From: Bacteroidetes bacterium HGW-Bacteroidetes-5
GTDB taxonomy: Bacteria > Bacteroidota > Bacteroidia > Bacteroidales > UBA932
Length of the DNA stretch: 64,000 bases
Assembly: GCA_002842515.1 (NCBI GenBank)
Contig: PHDC01000001.1
Location: forward strand, 868,001 to 932,000
Reading direction: 5' to 3'
Shown here: piece by piece, positions 17,485 through 26,765 of the stretch
How the letters are laid out: every line of letters begins with the position of its first letter
Position numbering within the stretch: position 1 is the stretch's first letter
Position numbers and translations under genes: made by a program
Notes under the pieces: generated by a model
What the model saw: only the letters and a program-made list of their open reading frames with translations
Told to the model about the DNA's origin: nothing
Database searches by the model: none

Positions 17485-18762
17485 CTATTCGTAGCGCAAA
17501 GCCTCAATAGGATCGAGTTTAGAGGCACGAACTGCCGGGAGATACCCGGATGCCACACTTACAATAAGACATACCAACACCCCGCAAAACATCCATAGCC
17601 AAGGTATTACAAATGGGCTATTCATTAACATTGCCGTTAAGTTCCCAACAATCACCCCGAATAAAATTCCAAAAGCTCCGCCAAGCTGGCCAATCACTAT
17701 TGATTCAAAAAGAAATTGTTGTTTTATTGTCTTTGAGTTGGCTCCTAACGCTTTGCGGGTACCAATCTCTCTGGTTCTCTCTTTAACAGAGACCAACATT
17801 ATATTCATCAGACCCACTGCTGCCCCCAAAAGTGTTATTATCCCAATAAGAAAAGCGGCAATGGTGACATAGGACATTATGTTCATAATATCTTCCATCA
17901 TTGCATCCGATTTGGTAACTCTAAAATCTGATTGATCGATAGGACTCAGACGCCTTATAGAACGGAAAATCTGCTCTGCCGCATCTATCGCTTTTGTTTG
18001 GTTAACGCCAAGATTTGGTATTATACCTATAACATAAAAAGAGTTATCGCTAAGGAATGTTGATCTTGCATTTGAAATTGGAATCCAAACCTGGTTATCT
18101 ACACCTCCGCCAAAAGTTGCCCCCTGGCCCTCCAAAACCCCGATAACTTCATATCTCACAGCCCCCACAGAGATAATTTTACCCACAGGATCTACCCCTT
18201 TGAAGAGTGTTTTTGCCACCCCGGATCCAATGATAGCACTGAATGAAGATGACTCCATATCCCTGAAATTAAAATTTCTACCGGATTGGATTTTTGCGCC
18301 TATATATCCTATATTGTACTCATCTGTAGCTACAACCCTTATTATGGGATTAGTTTTTGCAGATCCATATTTTATTGTTGCATTGCCTAAAGCTGTAGCG
18401 GAAATTGTTGTAACCGAAGGGATGTTATAATTCGCAATAAAGTCTCTTGCCTGGTTATAGGTTATATTGCGTCTGTTAATTACTCGCGCCCGCCTGTTTG
18501 CAGTTTGAGAATCTGAGAATTTTGAGCGGATTGAAAATGAGTTTGCCCCCATCTTACCGAAATTCTCATTTAGCAAAGCTTTGAGAGAGTCGGTAGCTGT
18601 GAGAATACCTACCAGCGAGGTAATGCCTATTGCAATAATCATTATTGTGAGAATTGAGCGTAGCCTGCTGCTTTTTATAGACTTCATAGACACACTGAAG
18701 TTCTCCTTCATCAGTGGAGTAAAGCCTAACTTTCGTGCAATCCTTAACAGAGGATTTGTCAT
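17485..18762 (-). CDS. MacB/FtsX-type ABC transporter permease
   Basis: Product of 425 residues. One membrane helix near residues 33-55 is followed by a large periplasmic MacB-type domain (about 60-290) and three C-terminal helices (about 297-320, 357-380, 388-412). The tail ends in PAVRASKLDPIEALRYE, the classic ending of FtsX/MacB permeases. Members export lipoproteins, peptides or antimicrobials, or transmit force. No ATPase gene is next to it, so it must use one encoded elsewhere. Confidence 0.85.
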   Translation of the reverse strand: MTNPLLRIARKLGFTPLMKENFSVSMKSIKSSRLRSILTIMIIAIGITSLVGILTATDSLKALLNENFGKMGANSFSIRSKFSDSQTANRRARVINRRNITYNQARDFIANYNIPSVTTISATALGNATIKYGSAKTNPIIRVVATDEYNIGYIGAKIQSGRNFNFRDMESSSFSAIIGSGVAKTLFKGVDPVGKIISVGAVRYEVIGVLEGQGATFGGGVDNQVWIPISNARSTFLSDNSFYVIGIIPNLGVNQTKAIDAAEQIFRSIRRLSPIDQSDFRVTKSDAMMEDIMNIMSYVTIAAFLIGIITLLGAAVGLMNIMLVSVKERTREIGTRKALGANSKTIKQQFLFESIVIGQLGGAFGILFGVIVGNLTAMLMNSPFVIPWLWMFCGVLVCLIVSVASGYLPAVRASKLDPIEALRYE

Positions 18763-18823
18763 TTAAAAAAAACTATTTAAACCTAATGAGTCTGTAAAAG
18801 TAGGAAAATATCTCTTATTAACA

Positions 18824-18831
18824 TAACTTTG
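18824..18831 (+). promoter_or_regulatory. Candidate -7 element for the RluB-like gene
   Basis: TAACTTTG fits TAnnTTTG and lies 17 bp before the ATG. No TTG stands at the usual -33 distance, so the leader would be very short. Confidence 0.4.
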
Positions 18832-18848
18832 CGCCGAATTAAAATTTA

Positions 18849-20825
18849 ATGAGAAATAATAAAACACCAAATCGTGCCGGAGCCGGGGCTTCGGGCAGAG
18901 GAAAGAGTGATCGTAAACCAGTAAGTAGCAGCCGCAGAGATGCGAAGCCATTTAACAGAGATCGCAAGCCATTCGACCGCGAACGCAGAGATGCGAAGCC
19001 GTTCGACAGTGATCGCAGAGATGCGAAACCTTTTGACAGAGAGCGTAAACCGTTCGACAGAGAGCGTAAACCGTTCGACAGAGAGCGTAAACCGTTTGAT
19101 AGAGATCGTAAACCATTTGACCGCGACCGTAAACCATTTGACGGTGAACGTAAGCCATTTGACCGCGATCGTAAACCTTTTGACCGCGATCGTAAACCAT
19201 TTGACCGCGACCGCAAACCATTTGACCGCGACCGCAAACCATTTGACCGCGACCGTAAACCTTTTGACCGCGATCGTAAACCATTTGACGGTGAGCGTAA
19301 GCCATTTGACCGCGACCGCAAACCATTCGAGGGAGATCGCAAACCATTCGACCGCGACCGTAAACCATTCGACCGCGACCGTAAACCATTCGACCGCGAC
19401 CGTAAACCATTCGACCGCGACCGTAAACCATTCGAAGGAGATCGTAAACCATTTGACCGCGACCGTAAACCATTTGACCGCGACCGTAAACCATTTGACC
19501 GCGACCGCAAACCATTCGAGGGAGATCGCAAACCATTTGACGGTGAGCGTAAGCCATTTGACCGCGAACGTAAACCATTTGACGGTGAGCGTAAGCCATT
19601 TGACCGCGATCGTAAGCCATTTGACAGAGATCGTAAACCATTTGACCGCGACCGCAAACCATTTGACCGCGACCGTAAACCATTTGACGGTGAGCGTAAA
19701 CCATTTGACAGAGATCGTAAACCATTTGACCGCGACCGTAAACCATTTGACCGCGACCGTAAACCATTTGACAGAGATCGTAAACCATTTGACCGCGACC
19801 GCAAACCATTTGACGGTGAGCGTAAGCCATTTGACCGCGACCGCAAACCATTTGACGGTGAGCGTAAGCCATTTGACCGCGACCGCAAACCATTTGACAG
19901 AGATCGTAAACCATTTGACCGCGACCGTAAACCATTTGACGGTGAGCGTAAGCCATTTGACCGCGACCGTAAACCATTTGACGGTGAGCGTAAACCATAC
20001 AGTAAAGAGAACGCACCGGTATATTTTGACGAGAACTCATTCAAGAGTGACCGCAAACCGATTATGCGCGAAAGGCGTTCAAAAACGACTGCATCCACAG
20101 ATAACTTCGACGGATCGGTTCGTCTAAATAAATTTATATCAAACTCAGGAATCTGTTCACGCCGCGAAGCGGACGAGTACATAGAGGCAGGTTTGGTAAG
20201 CGTTAACGGAGAGATTGTTACACAACTCGGCGTAAAGGTGAGTTACAACGATGATATCCGCTTTAACGGAGAGAGACTAAAAGGCGAGGAGAAGGTCTAT
20301 ATTCTTATGAATAAGCCGAAAGATTTTGTAACAACAATGTCAGACCCAAACGCAGATAAAACTGTTATGGATCTGATTGAGGGAAAATGTCCACAGAGAG
20401 TTTTTCCTGTTGGTCGTCTGGATAAAATGACTACAGGAGTGCTACTTCTTACAAATGACGGAGATATGGCCGAAAAGCTCACTCACCCTTCAAATTTACA
20501 AAAGAAAATCTACCACGTATTTTTAGATAAAAACCTCACAACTTCAGATTTTGAGGCAATTCTCAAAGGGGTAACTCTGGAAGATGGTCCTGTTCACGCA
20601 GATGCACTTTCGTATGTAGATGGAGATGAGAGTCAGGTCGGACTCGAGATTCACTCCGGAAGAAACAGAGTTGTAAGAAGAATTTTTGAACATCTTGACT
20701 ATAAAGTAAAAAAACTTGACAGAGTACTCTTTGCCGGGCTTACTAAGAAAAATCTCCGTCGCGGACAGTGGCGTTTTCTTACAGACCAGGAGGTTGCTAT
20801 GTTAAGAATGGGTGCCTATGAGTAG
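18849..20825 (+). CDS. rluB: RluB-like pseudouridine synthase with long heptad-repeat N-terminus
   Basis: Product of 658 residues. Residues 33-381 are 49 units of KPFxxxR, mostly KPFDRDR with KPFDGER, KPFEGDR and KPFDRER variants; two units carry an extra RDA. This region is a disordered polyampholyte. The catalytic protein follows: an S4 domain from about 425 (RLNKFISNSGICSRREA) and an RsuA/RluB-type domain with GRLDKMTTG, where Asp525 is catalytic, and SGRNRVVRRIFEHL. It should modify 23S rRNA (position 2605 in E. coli). The ordinary family length is about 240-300, so the repeats more than double it. An RNA-tethering role is inferred. Confidence 0.88.
   Translation: MRNNKTPNRAGAGASGRGKSDRKPVSSSRRDAKPFNRDRKPFDRERRDAKPFDSDRRDAKPFDRERKPFDRERKPFDRERKPFDRDRKPFDRDRKPFDGERKPFDRDRKPFDRDRKPFDRDRKPFDRDRKPFDRDRKPFDRDRKPFDGERKPFDRDRKPFEGDRKPFDRDRKPFDRDRKPFDRDRKPFDRDRKPFEGDRKPFDRDRKPFDRDRKPFDRDRKPFEGDRKPFDGERKPFDRERKPFDGERKPFDRDRKPFDRDRKPFDRDRKPFDRDRKPFDGERKPFDRDRKPFDRDRKPFDRDRKPFDRDRKPFDRDRKPFDGERKPFDRDRKPFDGERKPFDRDRKPFDRDRKPFDRDRKPFDGERKPFDRDRKPFDGERKPYSKENAPVYFDENSFKSDRKPIMRERRSKTTASTDNFDGSVRLNKFISNSGICSRREADEYIEAGLVSVNGEIVTQLGVKVSYNDDIRFNGERLKGEEKVYILMNKPKDFVTTMSDPNADKTVMDLIEGKCPQRVFPVGRLDKMTTGVLLLTNDGDMAEKLTHPSNLQKKIYHVFLDKNLTTSDFEAILKGVTLEDGPVHADALSYVDGDESQVGLEIHSGRNRVVRRIFEHLDYKVKKLDRVLFAGLTKKNLRRGQWRFLTDQEVAMLRMGAYE
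18945..19991 (+). repeat. 21-bp tandem repeat array, 49 units
   Basis: A coding minisatellite in frame with the rluB-like gene, unit length 21 bp (two units are 30 bp). Unit consensus is AAACCATTTGACCGCGACCGT. Units differ mainly at synonymous positions and in three DRD/DGE/EGD variants. The array also keeps long spurious frames open on both strands. Confidence 0.95.
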
Positions 20826-20829
20826 AGAG

Positions 20830-21726
20830 ATGGTAACAGATAAAATACATCGTTCAGGATTTGTCAACATTATAGGTAACCCTAATGTTGGCAAATCTAC
20901 TCTTATGAATGCACTGGTTGGGGAGAGACTCTCTATTGTAACATCAAAGGCACAGACTACCCGTCACAGAATTATGGGTATCGTAAACGGAGAAGATTAT
21001 CAGATTGTATATTCAGATACTCCTGGAATTTTGAAGCCCAACTACAAGCTTCAGGAGAGTATGATGAGTTTTGTAAACACCGCGATGTCTGATGCCGATG
21101 TTATTCTCTATGTGACAGATGTTGTAGAGAAAAACACCAAAAACATAGAGTACCTGGAGAGACTCAAATCTACCTCCGTACCTGTATTGCTGGTGATGAA
21201 CAAAATTGACCTGAGTAATCAGGAGGATATAGAGAAACTTTATCAAACCTGGAAAGAGCTTATCCCTCAGGCAGAGATATTTCCGATATCGGCAACCGAA
21301 AAGTTCAATCTGGATCCGCTATTTAACCGGATACTGGAGCTCTTACCGGAGAACCCCGCCTGGTACGATAAAGATATCTTCACCGACAGGAACCTGCGCT
21401 TTTTTGCAAGCGAGATAATTCGTGAGAAGATTCTGCTAAACTACGGTAAGGAGATTCCCTACTGTACGGAGGTGGTTATTGACTCATTCAAAGAGCACGA
21501 AGGAATTCACCATATTGATGCAGTCATCTATGTAATGAGAGATTCTCAGAAGGGAATCCTCATCGGCAAAGGGGGGCTCGCTCTTAAGAGAGTGGGAACC
21601 CAGGCAAGAAAAGATATGGAGAGCTTTTTTGAAAAAAAGGTTTTTTTGCAGATATTTGTAAAGGTTAATCCGGACTGGCGCGAAGACAATAAAAAGCTCA
21701 AGCAGTTCGGGTATATTCAGGACTAG
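20830..21726 (+). CDS. era: GTPase Era
   Basis: Product of 298 residues from ATG 20830; in-frame ATGs at 20812 and 20818 would overlap the upstream gene. The G1 loop GNPNVGKS, the DTPGI G3 region, and NKID G4 are present, and a C-terminal KH domain with GKGGLALKRVG follows. Era binds 16S rRNA near the 3' end and assists 30S maturation. The start is 4 bp after the RluB-like stop, so the two ribosome-maturation genes are probably coupled. Confidence 0.92.
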   Translation: MVTDKIHRSGFVNIIGNPNVGKSTLMNALVGERLSIVTSKAQTTRHRIMGIVNGEDYQIVYSDTPGILKPNYKLQESMMSFVNTAMSDADVILYVTDVVEKNTKNIEYLERLKSTSVPVLLVMNKIDLSNQEDIEKLYQTWKELIPQAEIFPISATEKFNLDPLFNRILELLPENPAWYDKDIFTDRNLRFFASEIIREKILLNYGKEIPYCTEVVIDSFKEHEGIHHIDAVIYVMRDSQKGILIGKGGLALKRVGTQARKDMESFFEKKVFLQIFVKVNPDWREDNKKLKQFGYIQD

Positions 21727-21747
21727 AACACAACTTTATATTTGATA

Positions 21748-24411
21748 ATGAGCAATCCAGATCTTGACTTTGATTTCGAGGCGGAAGAACCTTTGGAGAG
21801 TTCCGAACCCGCAGAGGGAAGTAAATACGACAAACTGATTAACGAGGGAGACAAAAGGTACAAACTTACCGGTATGTACAAAGAGTGGTTCCTCGACTAC
21901 GCCTCCTATGTAATTTTGGAGCGTGCGGTACCCCATATAGATGACGGGCTTAAACCTGTCCAGCGGCGTATTCTTCACTCTATGAAGAGGATGGACGACG
22001 GCCGTTACAATAAAGTTGCCAATATCATTGGTCACACAATGCAGTTTCACCCTCACGGAGATGCATCTATAGGTGATGCACTGGTGCAGATAGGGCAAAA
22101 GGATCTTTTGGTAGATTGTCAGGGTAACTGGGGAAATACAATCACAGGTGACAGCTCGGCAGCTCCGCGTTACATTGAGGCCAGGCTAAGTAAATTTGCC
22201 AACGAGGTTCTTTTTAACGCAAAGACTACCAAATGGATGAAATCCTATGACGGCAGAAATCAGGAGCCTGTTAGCCTGCCGGCAAAGTTCCCGCTTCTTT
22301 TGGCAATGGGTGTAGAGGGGATTGCAGTGGGTCTTGCCTCCAAAATTCTTCCACATAACTTTAACGAGCTCATAGATGCATCTATCTCCTACCTAAAAGG
22401 GGAGAGTTTTGTTCTCTATCCGGACTTCCCTACCGGAGGTCTTGCAGATTGTACCAGATACAATAACGGGCTTCGCGGCTCCGCAATAAAAGTGAGGGCT
22501 AAAATCAGCAAACTTGATAAAAAAACACTGGTCATATCTGAGATTCCATTTGGCTTAACCACCACAAAGCTCATTGAATCAATACTAAAAGCTAACGACA
22601 AGGGCAAAATAAAGGTAAGAAAGGTAGACGACAACACCTCGGAAGGGGCCGAGATAGTTGTACATCTGCACAACGACATCTCTCCGGATAAAACCATAGA
22701 TGCACTGTATGCATTTACGGATTGTGAGATCTCTATCTCTCCAAACTCCTGTGTGATAATGGATAGTCAGCCACACTTTATAGGTGTGGATGTTATTCTT
22801 CGTTACAATACAGACCACACCCGGGATCTTCTTCGGATGGAGCTGGAGATAAGGCTTGCAGAGTTGGAGGATAACTGGCACTTCACATCTTTGGAGAAGA
22901 TATTCTTTGAGGAGAGGGTATACCGGTTGTTAGAGAAGGATGCCAAGAACTGGGAGGAGCAACTTGTAACAATTGAACAGGAGCTCAAAAAATTTGAACC
23001 CAGACTCAAAAGAGAGGTGACACCGGAAGATGTTCTCCGGCTGGTAGAGAAGCCGGTTAGAAAGATCTCAATGTTTGATGTTAAGCAGCTCGAAGATGCT
23101 ATATCCAGAATAGAGTCGGAGATAACCGAAGTCAAATATAATCTGGAGCATCTTACTCAATATACCATAAAGCACTTTACTCAGCTAAAGAAAAAGTATG
23201 GCGCGAATTTCCCGAGAAAGACCGAGTTATGCAGTTTTGAGACTATCCAGGCGACAAAAGTTGTTGCTGTAAATGCCAAACTATATGCAAATATGGAGGA
23301 GGGTTTTGTCGGGATGGATCTTAAGCGTGACGAAAATGCTGAGTTTGTTTGTGAATGCTCCGATATTGACGATATCATAGTATTTCTTAAGAGCGGAAGG
23401 TATATCGTTACAAAGATTTCGGAAAAACAGTTTGTCGGTAAGGATATAATCTATGTGGGGCTCTTCACCAAAAATGATGAACGGACAATCTACAACGCTG
23501 TTTACAAGAACGGGAAAGGTGGAGAGGTTTATGTTAAACGCTTTGCCGTTTCCGGAGTTACTCGGGATAAAGAGTATGACCTTACCCAGGGTAAAGATGG
23601 GAGCCAGGTGCTGTGGTTTACTGCCAACCCGAACGGAGAGGCAGAGGTTCTCAAGATTTTTCTTAAACCAAGGCCTAAACTTAAAAAGCTCATTCTGGAG
23701 TTTGATTTCTCCAATCTTGCCATTAAGGGCAGGAGCTCTATGGGTAACATTTTAAGTAAAAACCCTATCCACAAAATTCAGCTTAAGGCCAAAGGTGTAT
23801 CTCAGTTTGGAGGACAGTCAATCTGGTTTGACGGTGATATCAACCGTCTCAACACAGACTCAAGAGGTCTCTATCTTGGAGATTTTATGGCGAATGACCA
23901 CATACTGGTAGTGTGCAAAAACGGAGAGTATTACACAACAAATTTTGACCTGAGCAATAGATATCAGGGCGATATTCAGATTGTAGAAAAGCTTGATATT
24001 CATAAAGTTTATACCGCAATCTATTATGATTCAGAGGCCGGATGCTTCTATGTTAAAAGATTCTCATTCGAGCCAAACGACAATACAGTACAGCTCTTTA
24101 TAAGCGAGACTCCAGGCTCATATCTGCACTCCATCACAAGCGATAAATACCCGCAACTGGCAATCTCCTTTACGGGGAAACACCACAAACGGGCAGAGGA
24201 GAAGATAGATGTAGAGGAGTTTATTGCCTGCAAAAGCTTCCGGGCAAAAGGTAAGAGGGTTACAACATTTGAAGTGGGGTCGGTATCATTTATCGAGCCA
24301 CTGGAGAAAGAGAGCATTATCGATATCGTGGAGAACATATCAGATGAGCCGGAAACAGGAGATGTTCCTGAAACAGGAGATTTTCCGGAAATCTCTCCTA
24401 CCCTATTCTAA
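21748..24411 (+). CDS. parC: DNA topoisomerase IV subunit A
   Basis: Product of 887 residues from ATG 21748. The breakage-reunion domain holds HPHGDASIGDA and the catalytic Tyr142 in PRYIEARLS, with IGQKDLL nearby. The C-terminal part (about 500-870) is a beta-pinwheel DNA-binding domain. It lacks a clear GyrA-box and fits topoisomerase IV of Bacteroidota. It should decatenate daughter chromosomes with ParE, whose gene is not in this window. The acidic tail repeats ETGD. It lies 21 bp after era, and aroK starts 20 bp after its end. Confidence 0.85.
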   Translation: MSNPDLDFDFEAEEPLESSEPAEGSKYDKLINEGDKRYKLTGMYKEWFLDYASYVILERAVPHIDDGLKPVQRRILHSMKRMDDGRYNKVANIIGHTMQFHPHGDASIGDALVQIGQKDLLVDCQGNWGNTITGDSSAAPRYIEARLSKFANEVLFNAKTTKWMKSYDGRNQEPVSLPAKFPLLLAMGVEGIAVGLASKILPHNFNELIDASISYLKGESFVLYPDFPTGGLADCTRYNNGLRGSAIKVRAKISKLDKKTLVISEIPFGLTTTKLIESILKANDKGKIKVRKVDDNTSEGAEIVVHLHNDISPDKTIDALYAFTDCEISISPNSCVIMDSQPHFIGVDVILRYNTDHTRDLLRMELEIRLAELEDNWHFTSLEKIFFEERVYRLLEKDAKNWEEQLVTIEQELKKFEPRLKREVTPEDVLRLVEKPVRKISMFDVKQLEDAISRIESEITEVKYNLEHLTQYTIKHFTQLKKKYGANFPRKTELCSFETIQATKVVAVNAKLYANMEEGFVGMDLKRDENAEFVCECSDIDDIIVFLKSGRYIVTKISEKQFVGKDIIYVGLFTKNDERTIYNAVYKNGKGGEVYVKRFAVSGVTRDKEYDLTQGKDGSQVLWFTANPNGEAEVLKIFLKPRPKLKKLILEFDFSNLAIKGRSSMGNILSKNPIHKIQLKAKGVSQFGGQSIWFDGDINRLNTDSRGLYLGDFMANDHILVVCKNGEYYTTNFDLSNRYQGDIQIVEKLDIHKVYTAIYYDSEAGCFYVKRFSFEPNDNTVQLFISETPGSYLHSITSDKYPQLAISFTGKHHKRAEEKIDVEEFIACKSFRAKGKRVTTFEVGSVSFIEPLEKESIIDIVENISDEPETGDVPETGDFPEISPTLF

Positions 24412-24431
24412 AAATATAAGCAGCAAGAGCG

Positions 24432-24950
24432 ATGATTATTTCACTAACCGGCTTTATGGGTGTTGGTAAGAGCACGATAGCAGAGAAGCTCTCTGCACAT
24501 CTTTACTGTAAGCATATAGATCTTGACAGCTATATTGAGGAGTCGAGAGGTGAAAAAATCGTGGATATTTTCTCATCCCTGGGCGAAGAGAATTTTCGGG
24601 AGATTGAGGAGCAGGCTCTTGAAAATCTGCTCTCTCAAAACAGAGAGAAGGTGATGGTTCTGTCTCTTGGCGGAGGTGCACTTATCTCTCCAAAAAACAG
24701 AGAGCTAATTAAGAGTCAAACTCAGTGCATATATTTAAGAGCTAGTATTGAAACTCTTACGCAACGACTTATGCACAGCAGGAAATCGAGACCTCTCGTT
24801 CATAAAGAGGAGAATCACGCCTTAAGCAATAAGATAGATGAGCTATATCTGGAGAGAGAGCAGGGTTATAGAGAGAGTGCATCAATAATCATCGATGTAG
24901 ATAACCTTTCGCTAAAAGATGTTTTGGTAAAAATTCTCTCGATTATTTAG
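24432..24950 (+). CDS. aroK: Shikimate kinase
   Basis: Product of 172 residues. The P-loop GFMGVGKST starts at residue 7, the shikimate-binding DLDSYIE follows near 35, the GGGALIS segment lies near 80, and RKSRPLV forms the lid. The enzyme phosphorylates shikimate with ATP in aromatic amino-acid biosynthesis. Another pathway gene, aroE, lies 4 kb downstream. Its stop directly abuts the stop of the convergent recJ. Confidence 0.92.
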   Translation: MIISLTGFMGVGKSTIAEKLSAHLYCKHIDLDSYIEESRGEKIVDIFSSLGEENFREIEEQALENLLSQNREKVMVLSLGGGALISPKNRELIKSQTQCIYLRASIETLTQRLMHSRKSRPLVHKEENHALSNKIDELYLEREQGYRESASIIIDVDNLSLKDVLVKILSII

Positions 24951-26687
24951 TTAAATAGGGTCTTCAATCAGTTTGATATCCCTGACCCTTAACTGAATGT
25001 TTGCAATGCCTCTGTAGTAGTTCTCTGCAATGGAATAACAGATATCCACAGGGCTTCCCGATTTTAGATGGTCAAAATGTTCCGACCTGTTAAAGGCTAT
25101 TGCAGATATGTGCCTGTGAAAATCATCCTCCTGAATCAGTTCTAGTTTGAGGTGGCCCGACTCGGATCCCACTTTCCTTCCGTTACCATTGTCGTAAACT
25201 CTCTCTGAGATAAATACCGGAGATAAGTTCCCCGGACCAAATGGTTGAAATTGCTTTAACACATTGAAGAACCTTGGAGTTATCTGCTTAAAATCCAAAT
25301 ATGTATCTATATTAATTACGGGAGTCAATATCTCTGCAGTTATTTTTGCAGATACATAATCTTCAAATCTCTCTTTGAACTTCTCGAAGTTCTCCTCGCG
25401 GAGGGTGAGTCCTGCAGCGTACATATGTCCTCCGAAATTCTCAAGCAGATCTGAGCAGTTTTCAATTGCCTCATATAGGTCAAACCCGGGAATACTTCGT
25501 GCAGATCCTGTTATAAACCCGTTTGATTTACACAACACAATTGTAGGCCTGTAGTAGTTCTCAACAAGTCTGGATGCCACAATTCCAAGAACACCCTTGT
25601 GCCAGGTGGGGTTGTAGACGACGGTAGATCTTTTTTTGGAGAAATCCTTAACCAGAGAGGCCATCTCACTCGCCTCAAAGGTGATCTTTCTGTCTTCGTT
25701 CTTTCTGTCGTTGTTGTGGGTGTTTATTGTATCTCCGATAATTCTGGCGTCATTGTCATTTCTTGAGGTGAGCAAATCTACCGCCGTCTTTCCCGACTCC
25801 ATCCTTCCCGCGGCGTTGATTCTGGGGCCAATCTTGAACACGATGTCATCTATGGTGATCATATGCTTCTCAAGCCCTGCCAATTTGATTATAGATAGCA
25901 GCCCTTTTCTCGGAGATTGGTTAAGCTGCTTAAGACCGTAGTAGGCCAAAACTCTGTTCTCTCCGGTAATAGATACCAAATCTGATGCGATACTCACCAC
26001 CATAAGGTCCAGCAACGGCAAAAGATTATCAAACGGTATCCCTTTAGTTGAGGCAAATGCCTGCATAAATTTAAACCCTACTCCGCAACCCGAGAGATCG
26101 TCAAATGGGTATGAGCAATCCATCCTCTTTGGGTCTAGGACAGCACACGCATCCGGCAGCTTGTCATCGGGTAGATGGTGGTCGCATATAATAAACTCTA
26201 TTCCCCTCTCCTTTGCATAATTTACCTTATCTACGGCCTTGATCCCGCAATCCAGCGCAATTATTAGTGAGAATCCGTTTTCGTGTGCCCAATCTATCCC
26301 TTTGTAAGAAATTCCGTATCCTTCTGTATATCTGTTTGGTATATAATACTCAAGATTCTCCTCTCCGTAAACCCGAAGAAATGAGAAGACCAACGAAACT
26401 GCCGTTGTCCCGTCAACATCGTAGTCACCATAGATGAGGATTCTCTCCTTTGACTCAATCGCCTTTGAGAGTCTCTCTACAGCCTTCTCCATATCCTTCA
26501 TTAAAAAAGGGTCGTGAAGCTGCTCCAGTTGAGGTTTCAGGAAAGCTCTTGCTTCGGCCTGTGACTTGATGTTTCTTTGTACTAAAAGATTTGCAAGAGT
26601 CTGATCTACACCAAGCTCTGCACTAAGTTGCCTTACCAACGCCGGGTTTCCAGGCTCTTTTACTATCCACTTTTTATCTAAGGCCAT
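24951..26687 (-). CDS. recJ: Single-stranded-DNA-specific exonuclease RecJ
   Basis: Product of 578 residues, the usual RecJ size. The DHH-family motifs are clear: YGDYDVDGTTAV, a DHHLPDD segment, INAAGRMESGKTAVDLL, and GSARSIPGFDLYEAI followed by GGHMYAAG of the DHHA1 domain. A C-terminal OB-like domain follows. It degrades 5' single-stranded DNA in recombination and mismatch or base-excision repair. It is divergent from lysS across a 78-bp spacer. Confidence 0.93.
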   Translation of the reverse strand: MALDKKWIVKEPGNPALVRQLSAELGVDQTLANLLVQRNIKSQAEARAFLKPQLEQLHDPFLMKDMEKAVERLSKAIESKERILIYGDYDVDGTTAVSLVFSFLRVYGEENLEYYIPNRYTEGYGISYKGIDWAHENGFSLIIALDCGIKAVDKVNYAKERGIEFIICDHHLPDDKLPDACAVLDPKRMDCSYPFDDLSGCGVGFKFMQAFASTKGIPFDNLLPLLDLMVVSIASDLVSITGENRVLAYYGLKQLNQSPRKGLLSIIKLAGLEKHMITIDDIVFKIGPRINAAGRMESGKTAVDLLTSRNDNDARIIGDTINTHNNDRKNEDRKITFEASEMASLVKDFSKKRSTVVYNPTWHKGVLGIVASRLVENYYRPTIVLCKSNGFITGSARSIPGFDLYEAIENCSDLLENFGGHMYAAGLTLREENFEKFKERFEDYVSAKITAEILTPVINIDTYLDFKQITPRFFNVLKQFQPFGPGNLSPVFISERVYDNGNGRKVGSESGHLKLELIQEDDFHRHISAIAFNRSEHFDHLKSGSPVDICYSIAENYYRGIANIQLRVRDIKLIEDPI

Positions 26688-26732
26688 ATCAGGCGAAGTT
26701 ACAGATTAATTTCCAATGTCATTAAAAAAAAT

Positions 26733-26740
26733 TACTTTTG
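26733..26740 (+). promoter_or_regulatory. Candidate -7 element for lysS
   Basis: TACTTTTG fits TAnnTTTG and lies 25 bp before the lysS ATG in the recJ-lysS divergent spacer. No clear -33 TTG is visible. Confidence 0.45.
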
Positions 26741-26765
26741 TATGTTATTAAAATATGCACGCTAA

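Noticed and set aside
18945..19991. CRISPR-like array
   Set aside because: The units are contiguous 21-bp coding repeats without unique spacers.
18839..20182. Long minus-strand frame (447 codons) and other frames of 362-395 codons over the repeat array
   Set aside because: They arise because the 21-bp unit has no stop in several frames; they have low-complexity, biologically unlikely products and end where the array ends. The plus-strand frame carries the S4 and catalytic domains.
21737..21744. TATATTTG just before parC
   Set aside because: It fits the -7 consensus, but transcription from it would begin at or after the parC start codon, so it is probably chance.
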